NCBI GenBank assembly: GCA_946479535.1
Contig: CAMLGP010000050.1
Coordinates: 1 to 10,473 of the forward strand
DNA: 10,473 bases
From: an uncultured Bacteroidota bacterium
GTDB lineage: Bacteria; Bacteroidota; Bacteroidia; Chitinophagales; Chitinophagaceae
Direction of reading: 5' to 3'
Shown here: in pieces, positions 1 through 7,700 of the stretch
Layout: every line of letters starts with the position of its first letter
How positions within the stretch are numbered: position 1 is the stretch's first letter
The notes under the pieces: model-generated
What the model saw: the letters and a program-made list of their open reading frames with translations, nothing else
The model's database searches: none
Told to the model about the DNA's origin: nothing
Position numbers and translations under genes: made by a program

Positions 1-289
1 TGACTACGCCATTGTTTTCAAGTTCCCGGAAAGTAGCATCCAGTTGCTTTTCAGTATTGAAACCGATAGTTAGCAATATGCGATTGAATCCTTTCCAGTC
101 GTGCCATACAAAAAGTTTGCGTGCCAGCTTTTTTTCTGCCACCAGTATCAGCACCATATTGGTGAGCCGGAATGAAATAGTTCCATCAAAATTCCGGGAG
201 GGTGACCATCCGAATTTCACCTGGTACCATTCCGCCATAGCCTCCAGGTCATTAACTCCAAGGGTTACGATATTTATTTGCGGTTCCAT
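1..289 (-). CDS. VOC (glyoxalase/dioxygenase-fold) family protein, 3' end outside window
   Basis: Reading leftward from an ATG at 289-287 gives 96 open codons to the window edge, so this is the N-terminal part of a protein. It opens with a beta strand and helix of the vicinal-oxygen-chelate type: VTLGVNDLEAMAEWYQVKFG at about residues 8-27, then short strands (TISFRLTNMVLILV). Family members are glyoxalases, dioxygenases, resistance proteins or binding proteins; nothing here identifies a substrate. The first-strand position that usually carries a metal-binding His in VOC enzymes is not His here (NIVTLGV), so a non-enzymatic or atypical member is possible. It lies 85 bp downstream of the GyrI-like gene on the same strand and is probably co-transcribed with it. 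No strong ribosome-binding site precedes the start. Family fairly sure, function unknown. Confidence 0.72.
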   Translation of the reverse strand, partial: MEPQINIVTLGVNDLEAMAEWYQVKFGWSPSRNFDGTISFRLTNMVLILVAEKKLARKLFVWHDWKGFNRILLTIGFNTEKQLDATFRELENNGVV

Positions 290-374
290 AAGAGGGTTAA
301 ATTACGAATCAGGGAATTTGGTTTTCAGCTTATTTCGGCGAACGGCAGATTTATCCGGACCAATAACATGTCTC

Positions 375-788
375 CTAATTTTTTTGTATGATCTTTATCA
401 TACACATTACTTCCTTTTCTCCTTTATACCATTCTACACAGGGAAAATCCATATCCATCTCCGGATATTTCAGCAATCTTCCAAAAACTTCCATGAATTT
501 CTGTTTATTATTTCTCCAGTCTTCAATAGTTTCTGTCATATACTCACCTTTTGTCAGTAAAAGAGTTTCAAGCCCTGCCTTTTTTCCTTCTCCTGCGTAT
601 GCTTCCAGTCCTGCAGCCCAATAAACGATGCCAGTAGGGCTTCCCTGTGAAATGCCGAACCATACGCGATCAGGACCACCTCCAATCCGCTTATCCAGTT
701 CCTTAAAAGCAGATTCAACATCATTGGGGAAATTTTTTGCCGGATACAGGATAAGGTTCATATCCTGTGTGAGATTATACTTATCCAT
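375..788 (-). CDS. GyrI-like / AraC effector-binding domain protein (stand-alone)
   Basis: A 137-residue cytosolic protein with no signal peptide, membrane segment or DNA-binding domain. Its layout fits the GyrI-like small-molecule-binding fold: an N-terminal half with FGISQGSPTGIVYWAAGLEA (about residues 44-63), then LLLTKGEYMTETIEDW (about 76-91), a helix (KQKFMEVFGRLLKYP) and a C-terminal strand ending EVMCMIKI. The domain is known as the ligand-sensing part of regulators such as Rob and BmrR and also occurs alone, where it binds or modifies hydrophobic small molecules. The aromatic residues (W43, Y57, W58, Y64) fit a hydrophobic pocket but are not proof. It is transcribed away from the GlxA-type regulator/efflux pair and towards the VOC gene, which suggests a shared response to a toxic or signalling compound. 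The ATG at 788 follows an AT-rich leader with no clear Shine-Dalgarno. The family call is from fold pattern only. Confidence 0.65.
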   Translation of the reverse strand: MDKYNLTQDMNLILYPAKNFPNDVESAFKELDKRIGGGPDRVWFGISQGSPTGIVYWAAGLEAYAGEGKKAGLETLLLTKGEYMTETIEDWRNNKQKFMEVFGRLLKYPEMDMDFPCVEWYKGEKEVMCMIKIIQKN

Positions 789-829
789 ATATTATCGTTT
801 AATTAATAATTATCCTAATTGTTCCTATC

Positions 830-837
830 CAAAATTA
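830..837 (-). promoter_or_regulatory. Candidate -7 box for the leftward GyrI-like/VOC genes
   Basis: Read on the minus strand this is TAATTTTG, an exact match to the Bacteroidota -7 consensus TAnnTTTG. It lies 42 bp upstream of the ATG at 788, a plausible distance for a short leader. No good TTTG/TTG -33 box sits 17-23 bp further upstream; the nearest resemblance is a TTTA 27 bp away. The -7 box alone is a short match in AT-rich DNA, so the call is tentative. Confidence 0.4.
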
Positions 838-843
838 GAATCC

Positions 844-907
844 GGTATTCGGAAATAGGGGGTGTAAACCCGCCATTCTTCAGGGTTGTTTGCGACAGAG
901 GTATTCG
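844..907. repeat. Pair of direct repeats GGTATTCG in the divergent intergenic region
   Basis: GGTATTCG occurs at 844-851 and again at 900-907, with starts 56 bp apart. Each copy lies in a small inverted repeat: CCG-N5-CGG at 842-852 and GGTAT-tcg-ATACC at 900-912. The left copy lies just upstream of the minus-strand -7 box at 830-837. The right copy overlaps the candidate plus-strand promoter at 886-916. AraC-family regulators often bind direct repeats, so the neighbouring GlxA-type regulator could bind here. The repeats are seen; the binding is inference. Confidence 0.4.
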
Positions 908-916
908 ATACCTTTA
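886..916 (+). promoter_or_regulatory. Candidate promoter of the GlxA-type regulator/MFS operon
   Basis: TTG at 886-888 is followed after 20 bp by TACCTTTA at 909-916, one mismatch from the Bacteroidota -7 consensus TAnnTTTG. The spacing fits the 17-23 bp described for the phylum. The box lies 48 bp upstream of the ATG at 965. The inverted repeat at 900-912 overlaps the spacer and the -7 box, a position where bound protein would block transcription. Short motifs only, so tentative. Confidence 0.35.
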
Positions 917-964
917 GGGTCTGTGAAAGTTCAAACCATAATACTTACCTAGATAAGTTCTATA

Positions 965-1963
965 ATGAAGCATATATCCATATTAGTGCCACATGGCCAT
1001 ACAAGTCTTCCAAATATTGATGGAACACACCAGATATTCACTGAAGTGAATAAGATCATGGCGAGAATGGGTAAAGACCCGTTATTCAAAGTGCAGCTTG
1101 TTGGATTAACTATGGAAACCAGTCAGCGCAACGGCATGTTCATCATCAATCCCGAAGCATTGATCAGGGACGTAAAGAAGACAGATCTCATCATCATTCC
1201 TGCCATACATGGTGATGCCAATAAAATAGTCGAGGAAAATAAGGCATTGCTTCCCTGGATCATTGACCAGTACAAGGGTGGTGCGGAGATAGCAAGTCTT
1301 TGCATAGGAGTATTTGTTCTTGCGGCTACAGGTTTGCTGAAAGGCAGGCAGGTTGCCACACACTGGTCATCCTTCAATGAATTCAGGATGATGTATCCCG
1401 ATGTTCACGTAGTAGATGATAAGATCATGACGGAAGAAGATGGTATCTATACAAGTGGCGGCGCTTATTCCTATCTTAATTTATTACTTTACCTGGTAGA
1501 GAAATTTGCAGGCAGGGAAGTAGCGGTCATTATCGCCAAGGCATTTAGTATTGATATTGACAGAAGCAACCAATCAGCCTTTATCATTTTCAGTGGGCAG
1601 AAATCCCATGAAGATGAACCAGTGAAAAAGGCGCAGGAATATATTGAGAGTAATTTTCAAGATAAGATAACTATTGATCAACTGGCTTCCATGCTTGCGA
1701 TAGGCAGAAGGAACCTTGAACGTAGATTTAAAAGAGCTACTTCCAATACGGTAGTGGAATATATTCAGCGGGTAAAGATGGAGGCAGCCAAGAAAGAACT
1801 TGAATCTGCACGCAAGAATATTAATGAAGTAATGTATGAAGTAGGTTATTCAGACAATAAAGCATTCCGCACTACTTTTAAAAAGATAACGGGTTTATCA
1901 CCCATACAATACAGGAATAAATACAACAGGCTTAACGAAAAATTGACGAGCCAGGCATATTAG
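965..1963 (+). CDS. GlxA-family AraC transcriptional regulator (DJ-1/PfpI domain + AraC HTH)
   Basis: A 332-residue cytosolic transcription factor of typical GlxA-family length. Residues about 3-190 form a DJ-1/PfpI (class I glutamine-amidotransferase-like) sensor domain. It contains ASLCIGVFVLAATGLLKGR, with C113 at the nucleophile-elbow position, followed by THWSS and the YTSGGAYSYLNLLLYLVE stretch. The linker carries the family-like DRSNQSAF segment (199-206). Residues about 220-320 are the double helix-turn-helix of AraC proteins (ITIDQLASMLAIGRRNLERRF, then INEVMYEVGYSDNKAFRTTF and GLSPIQYR). In this family the DJ-1-like domain usually senses a ligand rather than acting as an enzyme; the effector here is unknown. 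The stop codon lies 2 bp before the MFS start, so the two are almost certainly one operon and the regulator probably controls the pump. No strong Shine-Dalgarno precedes the start. Confidence 0.92.
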   Translation: MKHISILVPHGHTSLPNIDGTHQIFTEVNKIMARMGKDPLFKVQLVGLTMETSQRNGMFIINPEALIRDVKKTDLIIIPAIHGDANKIVEENKALLPWIIDQYKGGAEIASLCIGVFVLAATGLLKGRQVATHWSSFNEFRMMYPDVHVVDDKIMTEEDGIYTSGGAYSYLNLLLYLVEKFAGREVAVIIAKAFSIDIDRSNQSAFIIFSGQKSHEDEPVKKAQEYIESNFQDKITIDQLASMLAIGRRNLERRFKRATSNTVVEYIQRVKMEAAKKELESARKNINEVMYEVGYSDNKAFRTTFKKITGLSPIQYRNKYNRLNEKLTSQAY

Positions 1964-1965
1964 AA

Positions 1966-3180
1966 ATGGACAATACAACAACGCCCGCAACAAAACATAA
2001 AACGGGCAGGGCAGGGATAATTTTCATACTGGGAATGTTGATGACCATTAGCCCTTTTGCAATTGATATGTACCTGCCAGCCTTTTCAAAGATCGCGGAG
2101 GACTTTCATACTACCACGGCAAGGGTTTCCCTTTCCATTACCAGTTATTTTTTTGGTTTTGCATTTGGGCAGCTGATCTATGGTCCATTGCTGGATCGAT
2201 TCGGAAGAAAAAAACCATTGTACTTTGGCATTGCGATCTATATAATTTGTTGTGCCGGTTGTATGGTTTCACACAGCGTAGGTATGCTGGTGGGCTTCCG
2301 GTTTATCCAGGCGCTTGGTGGTTGCGTGGCTGGTGTGGCTGCAATGACCATGGCGCGGGATTTCTTTCCCATAGAGGAGAGCGCAAAGATCTTCAGTTTG
2401 CTTATTTTAATATTAGGTCTTTCGCCATTACTGGCCCCAACTCTTGGCGGTTTCATAACTGCAGGACTTGGATGGCAATGGGTATTCATTGGATTAATGA
2501 TTCTGGCAGCACTGGTAATGGCAATAGTGATCCTGTTTTTACCGACGGGCTATCAGCCTGACCCAACTATATCCCTTCGGGCAAAACCTATGATCAATAG
2601 TTTCCTTTCCATTCTCAGGAACAGGCAATTTTATACATATACACTATCGGCGTCCTTTTCATTCGCTACCTTATTGGTTTATGTAGCTGGTTCTTCCCTG
2701 ATCTTTATGGAGATCTATCATGTGAGTCCTCAGGTATTCGGAGGAATATTCGCATTGCTGTCAGTTGGATTTATTGGGGGTAATCAGGTGAATATACTAT
2801 TATTAAAGAGGTATAAAAGTGAAGAACTGTTCCGGGTAGCTTTGATAAGCCAGCTGATCTTCGCCATAATATTTCTAATCGGAGCTATCCTTGGATGGTG
2901 GGGACTGGTAAGTACCATTGTTATGTTCTTCCTGTTACTGTCTACCATTGGTCTCATCTATCCAAATGGATCTGCCCTTGCTTTGGCCCCGTTCACTACC
3001 AGTGTTGGAACCGCATCTGCACTTCTTGGCTTTCTCCAGATTGGAGTGGGGGGTCTGGCTTCAAGCTCTATTGGCCTGTTCAACTCTACCGATAGTGTTC
3101 CCATCATTGGAGTGGAAGTTGGGGTCTCTTTGATTGCTAACCTGATCCTTCAATTTGCGCCGGGTAGAATAAAGAAATAA
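1966..3180 (+). CDS. Bcr/CflA-type MFS drug-efflux transporter (DHA1 family)
   Basis: A 404-residue inner-membrane protein with about twelve hydrophobic segments, the normal size and topology for a 12-TM major facilitator antiporter. Family markers are visible: DMYLPAF at the end of TM1 (34-40), motif A in the TM2-3 loop (GPLLDRFGRKK, 73-83), the motif-B-like FRFIQALGG with its TM4 arginine (111-119), and the drug/H+ antiporter motif C region SPLLAPTLGG in TM5 (153-162). These indicate proton-driven export of small molecules; known relatives export bicyclomycin, sulfonamides, chloramphenicol or peptides. The substrate here cannot be told. The ATG lies 2 bp after the regulator's stop, which suggests translational coupling. 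No convincing intrinsic terminator was seen in the 150 bp downstream. Confidence 0.93.
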   Translation: MDNTTTPATKHKTGRAGIIFILGMLMTISPFAIDMYLPAFSKIAEDFHTTTARVSLSITSYFFGFAFGQLIYGPLLDRFGRKKPLYFGIAIYIICCAGCMVSHSVGMLVGFRFIQALGGCVAGVAAMTMARDFFPIEESAKIFSLLILILGLSPLLAPTLGGFITAGLGWQWVFIGLMILAALVMAIVILFLPTGYQPDPTISLRAKPMINSFLSILRNRQFYTYTLSASFSFATLLVYVAGSSLIFMEIYHVSPQVFGGIFALLSVGFIGGNQVNILLLKRYKSEELFRVALISQLIFAIIFLIGAILGWWGLVSTIVMFFLLLSTIGLIYPNGSALALAPFTTSVGTASALLGFLQIGVGGLASSSIGLFNSTDSVPIIGVEVGVSLIANLILQFAPGRIKK

Positions 3181-3262
3181 CCCAAAAGCTTATTCGGTTA
3201 AGGTATTGACTACCAAATCAGGTAAGTTGGCACCTATTCTTCCCCTAAAATCTCTTAAACTT

Positions 3263-3294
3263 TTTGTTTTTTTTTAAAAAGTCCGTTATCTTCA
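3263..3294 (+). promoter_or_regulatory. Candidate promoter of the ROK regulator
   Basis: TTTG at 3263-3266, in a T-rich tract, is followed after 20 bp by TATCTTCA at 3287-3294, which keeps the TAnnTT core of the Bacteroidota -7 box. The spacing is right and the box lies 36 bp upstream of the ATG at 3331. The inverted repeat ACTTTTT / AAAAAGT (3259-3265 and 3276-3282) overlaps the -33 box and spacer, so an autoregulatory site is possible. It is almost pure A/T and could be chance. Confidence 0.38.
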
Positions 3295-3330
3295 TCAAGA
3301 TTTAACTAAAAGATTACCCAATTCGGGGGT

Positions 3331-4560
3331 ATGTCGGACAAAAAACTGCTTATAAAGAAGAAGATTCTGAGGCAAATCTATTTTTCCAGCAGCATTGCCT
3401 GTTCTGAGTTGAGCTGGAAAATCAAGAAGAGCCTTCCCCTCACTACAAAGCTTGTAAATGAGCTGATAAGTGATGGATACGTTCTGGAAACAGGTTTTGC
3501 TCCTTCAACCGGTGGCCGAAAGGCGGTGATGTATTCTCTCAAACCAGATGTATTATACATAGTATCTGTGGCGCTGGATCAGTTTGTGGCACGCATTGTT
3601 ATCATGGATTTACACAACCGGTTTGCATCTCCGATCGAAAAATTTGAACTTCCATTATACAAGAATCCGCAAGCCCTCAACATCCTTACAGACAAAATTG
3701 ATCATGTGATTGCAAAATCCGGAATTCCTAAAGACAGGATAGCTGGTGTGGGTGTTGGAATGCCTGGATTTGTTGATGTCAAGAAAGGGATCAATTATAG
3801 CTTTTTGAAACTGACCGGGAAAGGATTGGCAGAGCACATGACTGAACGCCTCGGTATTCCGGTATTTATAGATAATGACTCCAGTCTGATAGCCCTGGCT
3901 GAATTACGATTTGGAATGGCTAAAGCAAAGAAAAATGCAATGGTCATTAATATCGGTTGGGGTATTGGCCTGGGAATGGTGCTGAATGCAGAACTGTTTA
4001 GAGGTCATAATGGATTTGCGGGTGAGTTCAGCCACATACCTCTTTTTGCCAATGGCAAATTATGTAGCTGTGGCAAGAGTGGGTGTCTTGAAACAGAAAC
4101 ATCTCTACTGGTCATCATTGAAAAAGCAAAAGAAGGAGTTCAGAATGGAAAGATATCTGTACTCAAACCATCTCAGCTACAGCACTATGAAGAAGCTAGT
4201 GAAGCAATGATCATGGCCGTGCATGATGGAGACAGGTACGCTGTGGAATTATTCTCAGAAGCAGGCTATAATATTGGGCGAGGCGTTGCCATCCTTATCC
4301 ATCTACTCAATCCGGAAGTGATCATTTTAAGTGGCAGGGGATCCACTGCCGGAAAGATCTGGCAGGCTCCCATACAGCAGGCATTGAATGAGCATTGTAT
4401 TCCGCGGCTTGCGGCGAATACAATGATTGAAACTTCCACGCTGGGTTACCAGGCCGAACTAATTGGCGCGGCAGCCCTTGTGATGGAGAATTACGAAAAA
4501 GAATTTGTAAAAAAGAACCTGGCAGTAGAACCCGGGCCCGGGCAGGTGATCAATAACTGA
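3331..4560 (+). CDS. ROK-family transcriptional regulator (NagC/Mlc/XylR-like)
   Basis: A 409-residue cytosolic protein, normal length for ROK repressors. Residues about 5-70 form a winged helix-turn-helix (CSELSWKIKKSLPLTTKLVN, then the wing GGRKAVMYSL). The rest is the sugar-kinase-like ROK fold: GVGVGMPGFVD (140-149), IDNDSS (180-185, with D183 at the usual catalytic-Asp position), LFRGHNGFAGEFSH (222-235), and the zinc site H235, C245, C247, C252 in CSCGKSGCLE. The N-terminal kinase ATP motif DxGGT is not recognisable (ALDQFVARIVIMD), and the second glycine-rich phosphate loop reads GWGIGLG instead of GTG-type. A regulator without sugar-kinase activity is therefore expected. ROK repressors release DNA on binding a sugar or sugar phosphate. 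Its place directly before susCD on the same strand suggests it controls that uptake pair. A G-rich stretch (gggggt) just before the ATG may help initiation. Confidence 0.93.
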   Translation: MSDKKLLIKKKILRQIYFSSSIACSELSWKIKKSLPLTTKLVNELISDGYVLETGFAPSTGGRKAVMYSLKPDVLYIVSVALDQFVARIVIMDLHNRFASPIEKFELPLYKNPQALNILTDKIDHVIAKSGIPKDRIAGVGVGMPGFVDVKKGINYSFLKLTGKGLAEHMTERLGIPVFIDNDSSLIALAELRFGMAKAKKNAMVINIGWGIGLGMVLNAELFRGHNGFAGEFSHIPLFANGKLCSCGKSGCLETETSLLVIIEKAKEGVQNGKISVLKPSQLQHYEEASEAMIMAVHDGDRYAVELFSEAGYNIGRGVAILIHLLNPEVIILSGRGSTAGKIWQAPIQQALNEHCIPRLAANTMIETSTLGYQAELIGAAALVMENYEKEFVKKNLAVEPGPGQVINN

Positions 4561-4583
4561 TCCCCCGTCATTGCGCGGCCACA

Positions 4584-4600
4584 ATATACGTCCTGTATAT
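4584..4600. promoter_or_regulatory. Perfect palindrome ATATAC-N5-GTATAT, candidate operator
   Basis: Two perfect 6-bp arms (4584-4589 and 4595-4600) are separated by gtcct, in the 221-bp gap between the ROK gene and susC. A 17-bp dyad of this shape suits a dimeric repressor, and the adjacent gene encodes a ROK repressor. It lies 181 bp upstream of the susC ATG, so it would have to act on a distal promoter or by looping. No matching copy was seen upstream of the ROK gene. It could also be a weak hairpin. Confidence 0.3.
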
Positions 4601-4752
4601 CTTAACACTACTGCATAAAGGGGCAATGAACAGGTGAATGCCTGTGTGCTTGCCAATTCCATACCACCGTTCACATTTGAATTAGATCCACCAGATTTTC
4701 CGAAAGGAATCAGGATGCTATTCTTTTCAAAATGGGTTACAGGTTGAATCAA

Positions 4753-4772
4753 TTTTTTATTTAAAACTAAAA
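4753..4772. promoter_or_regulatory. AT-rich imperfect dyad / leader just before susC
   Basis: An AT-rich 20-bp block ends 9 bp before the susC ATG. Its symmetric positions read TTTT-N3-TTTAAA-N3-AAAA, with 14 of 20 positions matching its own reverse complement. T/A-rich dyads are typical of NagC/Mlc-type ROK operators, so repressor binding is conceivable. The simpler reading is the A/T-rich unstructured leader with which Bacteroidota often start translation in place of a Shine-Dalgarno. No clear -33/-7 promoter for susC was found in the gap. Confidence 0.25.
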
Positions 4773-4781
4773 CGCTACGAA

Positions 4782-7700
4782 ATGAGAAAGTATCTGCTGC
4801 TTCTTGTGATACTCTTAGGCGCAGGTTTGTTTGTGAATGCACAAACAAGACAGGTCAGTGGTATTGTCACTGACGGAGAAAGTAAGACGCCGCTGGTTGG
4901 CGTGACTGTTGAAACTTCAAAGAGAACAGCCACAGCACAGACCGGAACAGATGGAAGGTTCACAATTACACTGCCACAGGGTAAGCAAACCCTTACCTTA
5001 AGTTATGTTGGTTATGAAGTGGGAACTGTAACTGTTCCAGCTAACAGCAATTCCGTAACTGCTGCCATGGATAAGAAAACGGATGCAATGGATGAAGTGG
5101 TAGTTACTGCCCTGGGTATTAAAAGAGATAAGCGCTCTATTGGTTACTCAACTTCATCTGTAAAGGGACCTGAGCTTCAGTTAGCGGGAACTACGCTAAA
5201 CCCCGCACTGGCTTTATATGGTAAAGCTTCAGGTGTGGGTGTAAATATTGGATCTGCCGGTCCAATGGGTGGTGTTAACATCAGAATAAGAGGTGCAGCC
5301 GGCCTGGAATCTTTTGCCAAAACAAGACCGCTGTTTGTTGTGGATGGTGTACCCATTTATGATCAGTCCACCAGTATGGCCAACACCACTTTTGATCCAT
5401 TGAACTCTATCGATTATGGTTCAGGTATCAATGATGTGAACACAGAAGATATTGAATCTATCGAGATACTGAAAGGCGCGAAAGCCACAGTATTATACGG
5501 TAGTCTGGCGTTGAATGGTGTTGTATTGATCACAACAAAAGGGGGAAAGAAAACAAAAGGATTGGGAGTGATTGTGTCCCAGCAAATAACCACAGAGAAA
5601 CCATTTACTTTCATCGATTTTCAAAATGAATATGGTTCTGGTACCAGCATATATGATACTGCTACTACTGTGATACCAGGCGGTCAGCGCGTAAGATTCC
5701 TAAGCACATCACGCTTTAGCTTCGGGCCAAAGTTTGATAACAGCCAGGTAATGCGTTATGATAGTGTGATGGTCCCTTATAAAGCTTATCCCAACAATTT
5801 CCTTGATTTCTTCCGCACGGGTAGTTCAAGCAGAACAAATGTGGCTATCTCTGGAGGAGGCGCATTTGGAAGCGCAAGGGCATCTTTCTCACATGTTGAA
5901 TACAATGATATTATTGATCGTGCAAGGCAGCAAAATAACACCTTTAGCTTCAACGGTAATTTCAACGTTTCTCCATTCGCCAAGTTTGAATTTACTACTA
6001 ATATATATAGTGTAAACACCCGTAACAGAAGGCCTAACCTTCAACAGGTGGTTGCATGGGGATTACAGAGAGATTATGACTATAACTCATTACGTGATTT
6101 TTACCTGGATGAAGGGTATCTAAGGGATTTTGATGGTTATGCATTGCCTACATCCGCATTACCTCCTACTAGTGGAGGCGGCCTGGTGGCACTTTTATTT
6201 GATCAAAACCAGAATACAGACCTGGATAAGAAATTTCATACCATCAATTCACTGCGTACAACATTACAATTCACCAAACAGTTTTCCCTGGTAGGGCAGG
6301 CCGCGATAGATTTTACAAATACGGATTATACTACAGAAAACCAGATTGTGAGACTGCTCCCTCAAACAACAGGTGGCAGATTTCAATGGAGAAAGCAGAA
6401 TAATATTGTACAGAACTATCAGGCCCTGTTAAATTTCGAAGACTCTTACATGAATAATGACCTGAATGTGCTTGCTTATGCCGGATGGTCTTATCAGCAG
6501 GTAAATGAATCTAATGTATTTGCAGGTACCGGTGATAACGGCCTTCGTTTTCCGGATTGGTATTCCATTGGCAATGACCGCCTCGGTGCACAGGATCTTG
6601 CTAAGGTGAGAGGGATTGTAAAAGGATCAGAACTGGTTTATGGTCTGCTCGGATCAGTAACATTGTCCTGGAAGAATACGCTGTATCTTCAGATGGATGC
6701 CAGAAATGACTGGAACTCTACACTGCCTCCAAGCAATAACTCTTACTTCTTCCCCGGAGCTTCTCTGGTTTATACCTTTACCAATCATCTCAAGAACATA
6801 CCCAAATTGAGATATGGTAAACTGAACCTTTCATGGGCTGATGTAGGTGGTGGTCCAAATGTGGCTCTACAAAACAGGTACTTTGCCAACAATAGTTATA
6901 GCGTAGAATCAATTTATGAAGGAGCAACTGTTGTAGGTGTACTGCCACCAACAGCCTTGTTCCTCGGAGATATTAAACCTTTCCGTAAGCGTGAATTTGA
7001 AATTGGCACCAACACAAGATGGTTTGATCACGACAGGGTAGAGCTTGAACTGACTTTCTACACTAATAATATCTATGATCAGATCATTCCGCTGAATATC
7101 AATCCGGCCACAGGTTATGCAACGGCCAATATCAACAGTGGTAATGTGAAGAATTGGGGTTTTGAAACAATGATCAAAGCGGCACCGTTTGTATCAGATA
7201 AATACAGATGGAATGTTACATTTACCGGTTCCCGCCAGCAATCAAAGGTCATTAAATTATACCCTGGTATTAAGGAGCAGTTTATAGATGGTATTGGAAA
7301 TGCAGTAAAGGTGAAAGGTGTGCCGGGAAAACCAATTGGTGATATTTATATGTATGATTATGCCCGTGACCCAGCTGGAAATCGCATAGTAAATGATGAT
7401 GGCTTCTATTCATTAGATCCAACAAAGGAAATTAAAGTTGGAAACATAAATCCTAAGCTCTTTGGAGGATTATATAGTGATTTCATGTTTAAAGGTTTCA
7501 ATTTCCATGTTGGAATAGATTATAAGTACGGTGGCAAACTATTTTCTTATAGCAATCAGTACTTAATGGGAAATGGTGTAATTAAAGCTACTCTGCCTGG
7601 CCGTGATGAAGCCCACGGTGGTTTAACATATACCGCTGGTGGTCAAACCCGTCATGATGGAATATTACTTCCTGGTGTAAAGCAAATTGATTTAGGCGGC

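Noticed and set aside
12..560. Plus-strand open frame of 182 codons opposite the VOC and GyrI-like genes
   Set aside because: It lies antisense to two genes with recognisable families and its translation is Ser/Phe-rich low-complexity with no domain pattern. Treated as a shadow.
3202..3235. Small dyads GGTA-N5-TACC and AGGT-N8-ACCT after the MFS gene
   Set aside because: Four-base arms are expected by chance and no T-tract follows, so neither a terminator nor an operator is claimed.
3259..3282. T-run with ACTTTTT/AAAAAGT arms as a terminator for the regulator-MFS operon
   Set aside because: The stem is nearly all A/T with a T-filled loop, no GC-rich part, and the T-run lies inside the hairpin rather than after it. 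Promoter or operator use before the ROK gene is more plausible.
4561..4781. Riboswitch or structured RNA in the susC leader
   Set aside because: The palindromes are short and separate, and no known riboswitch core could be recognised by eye.
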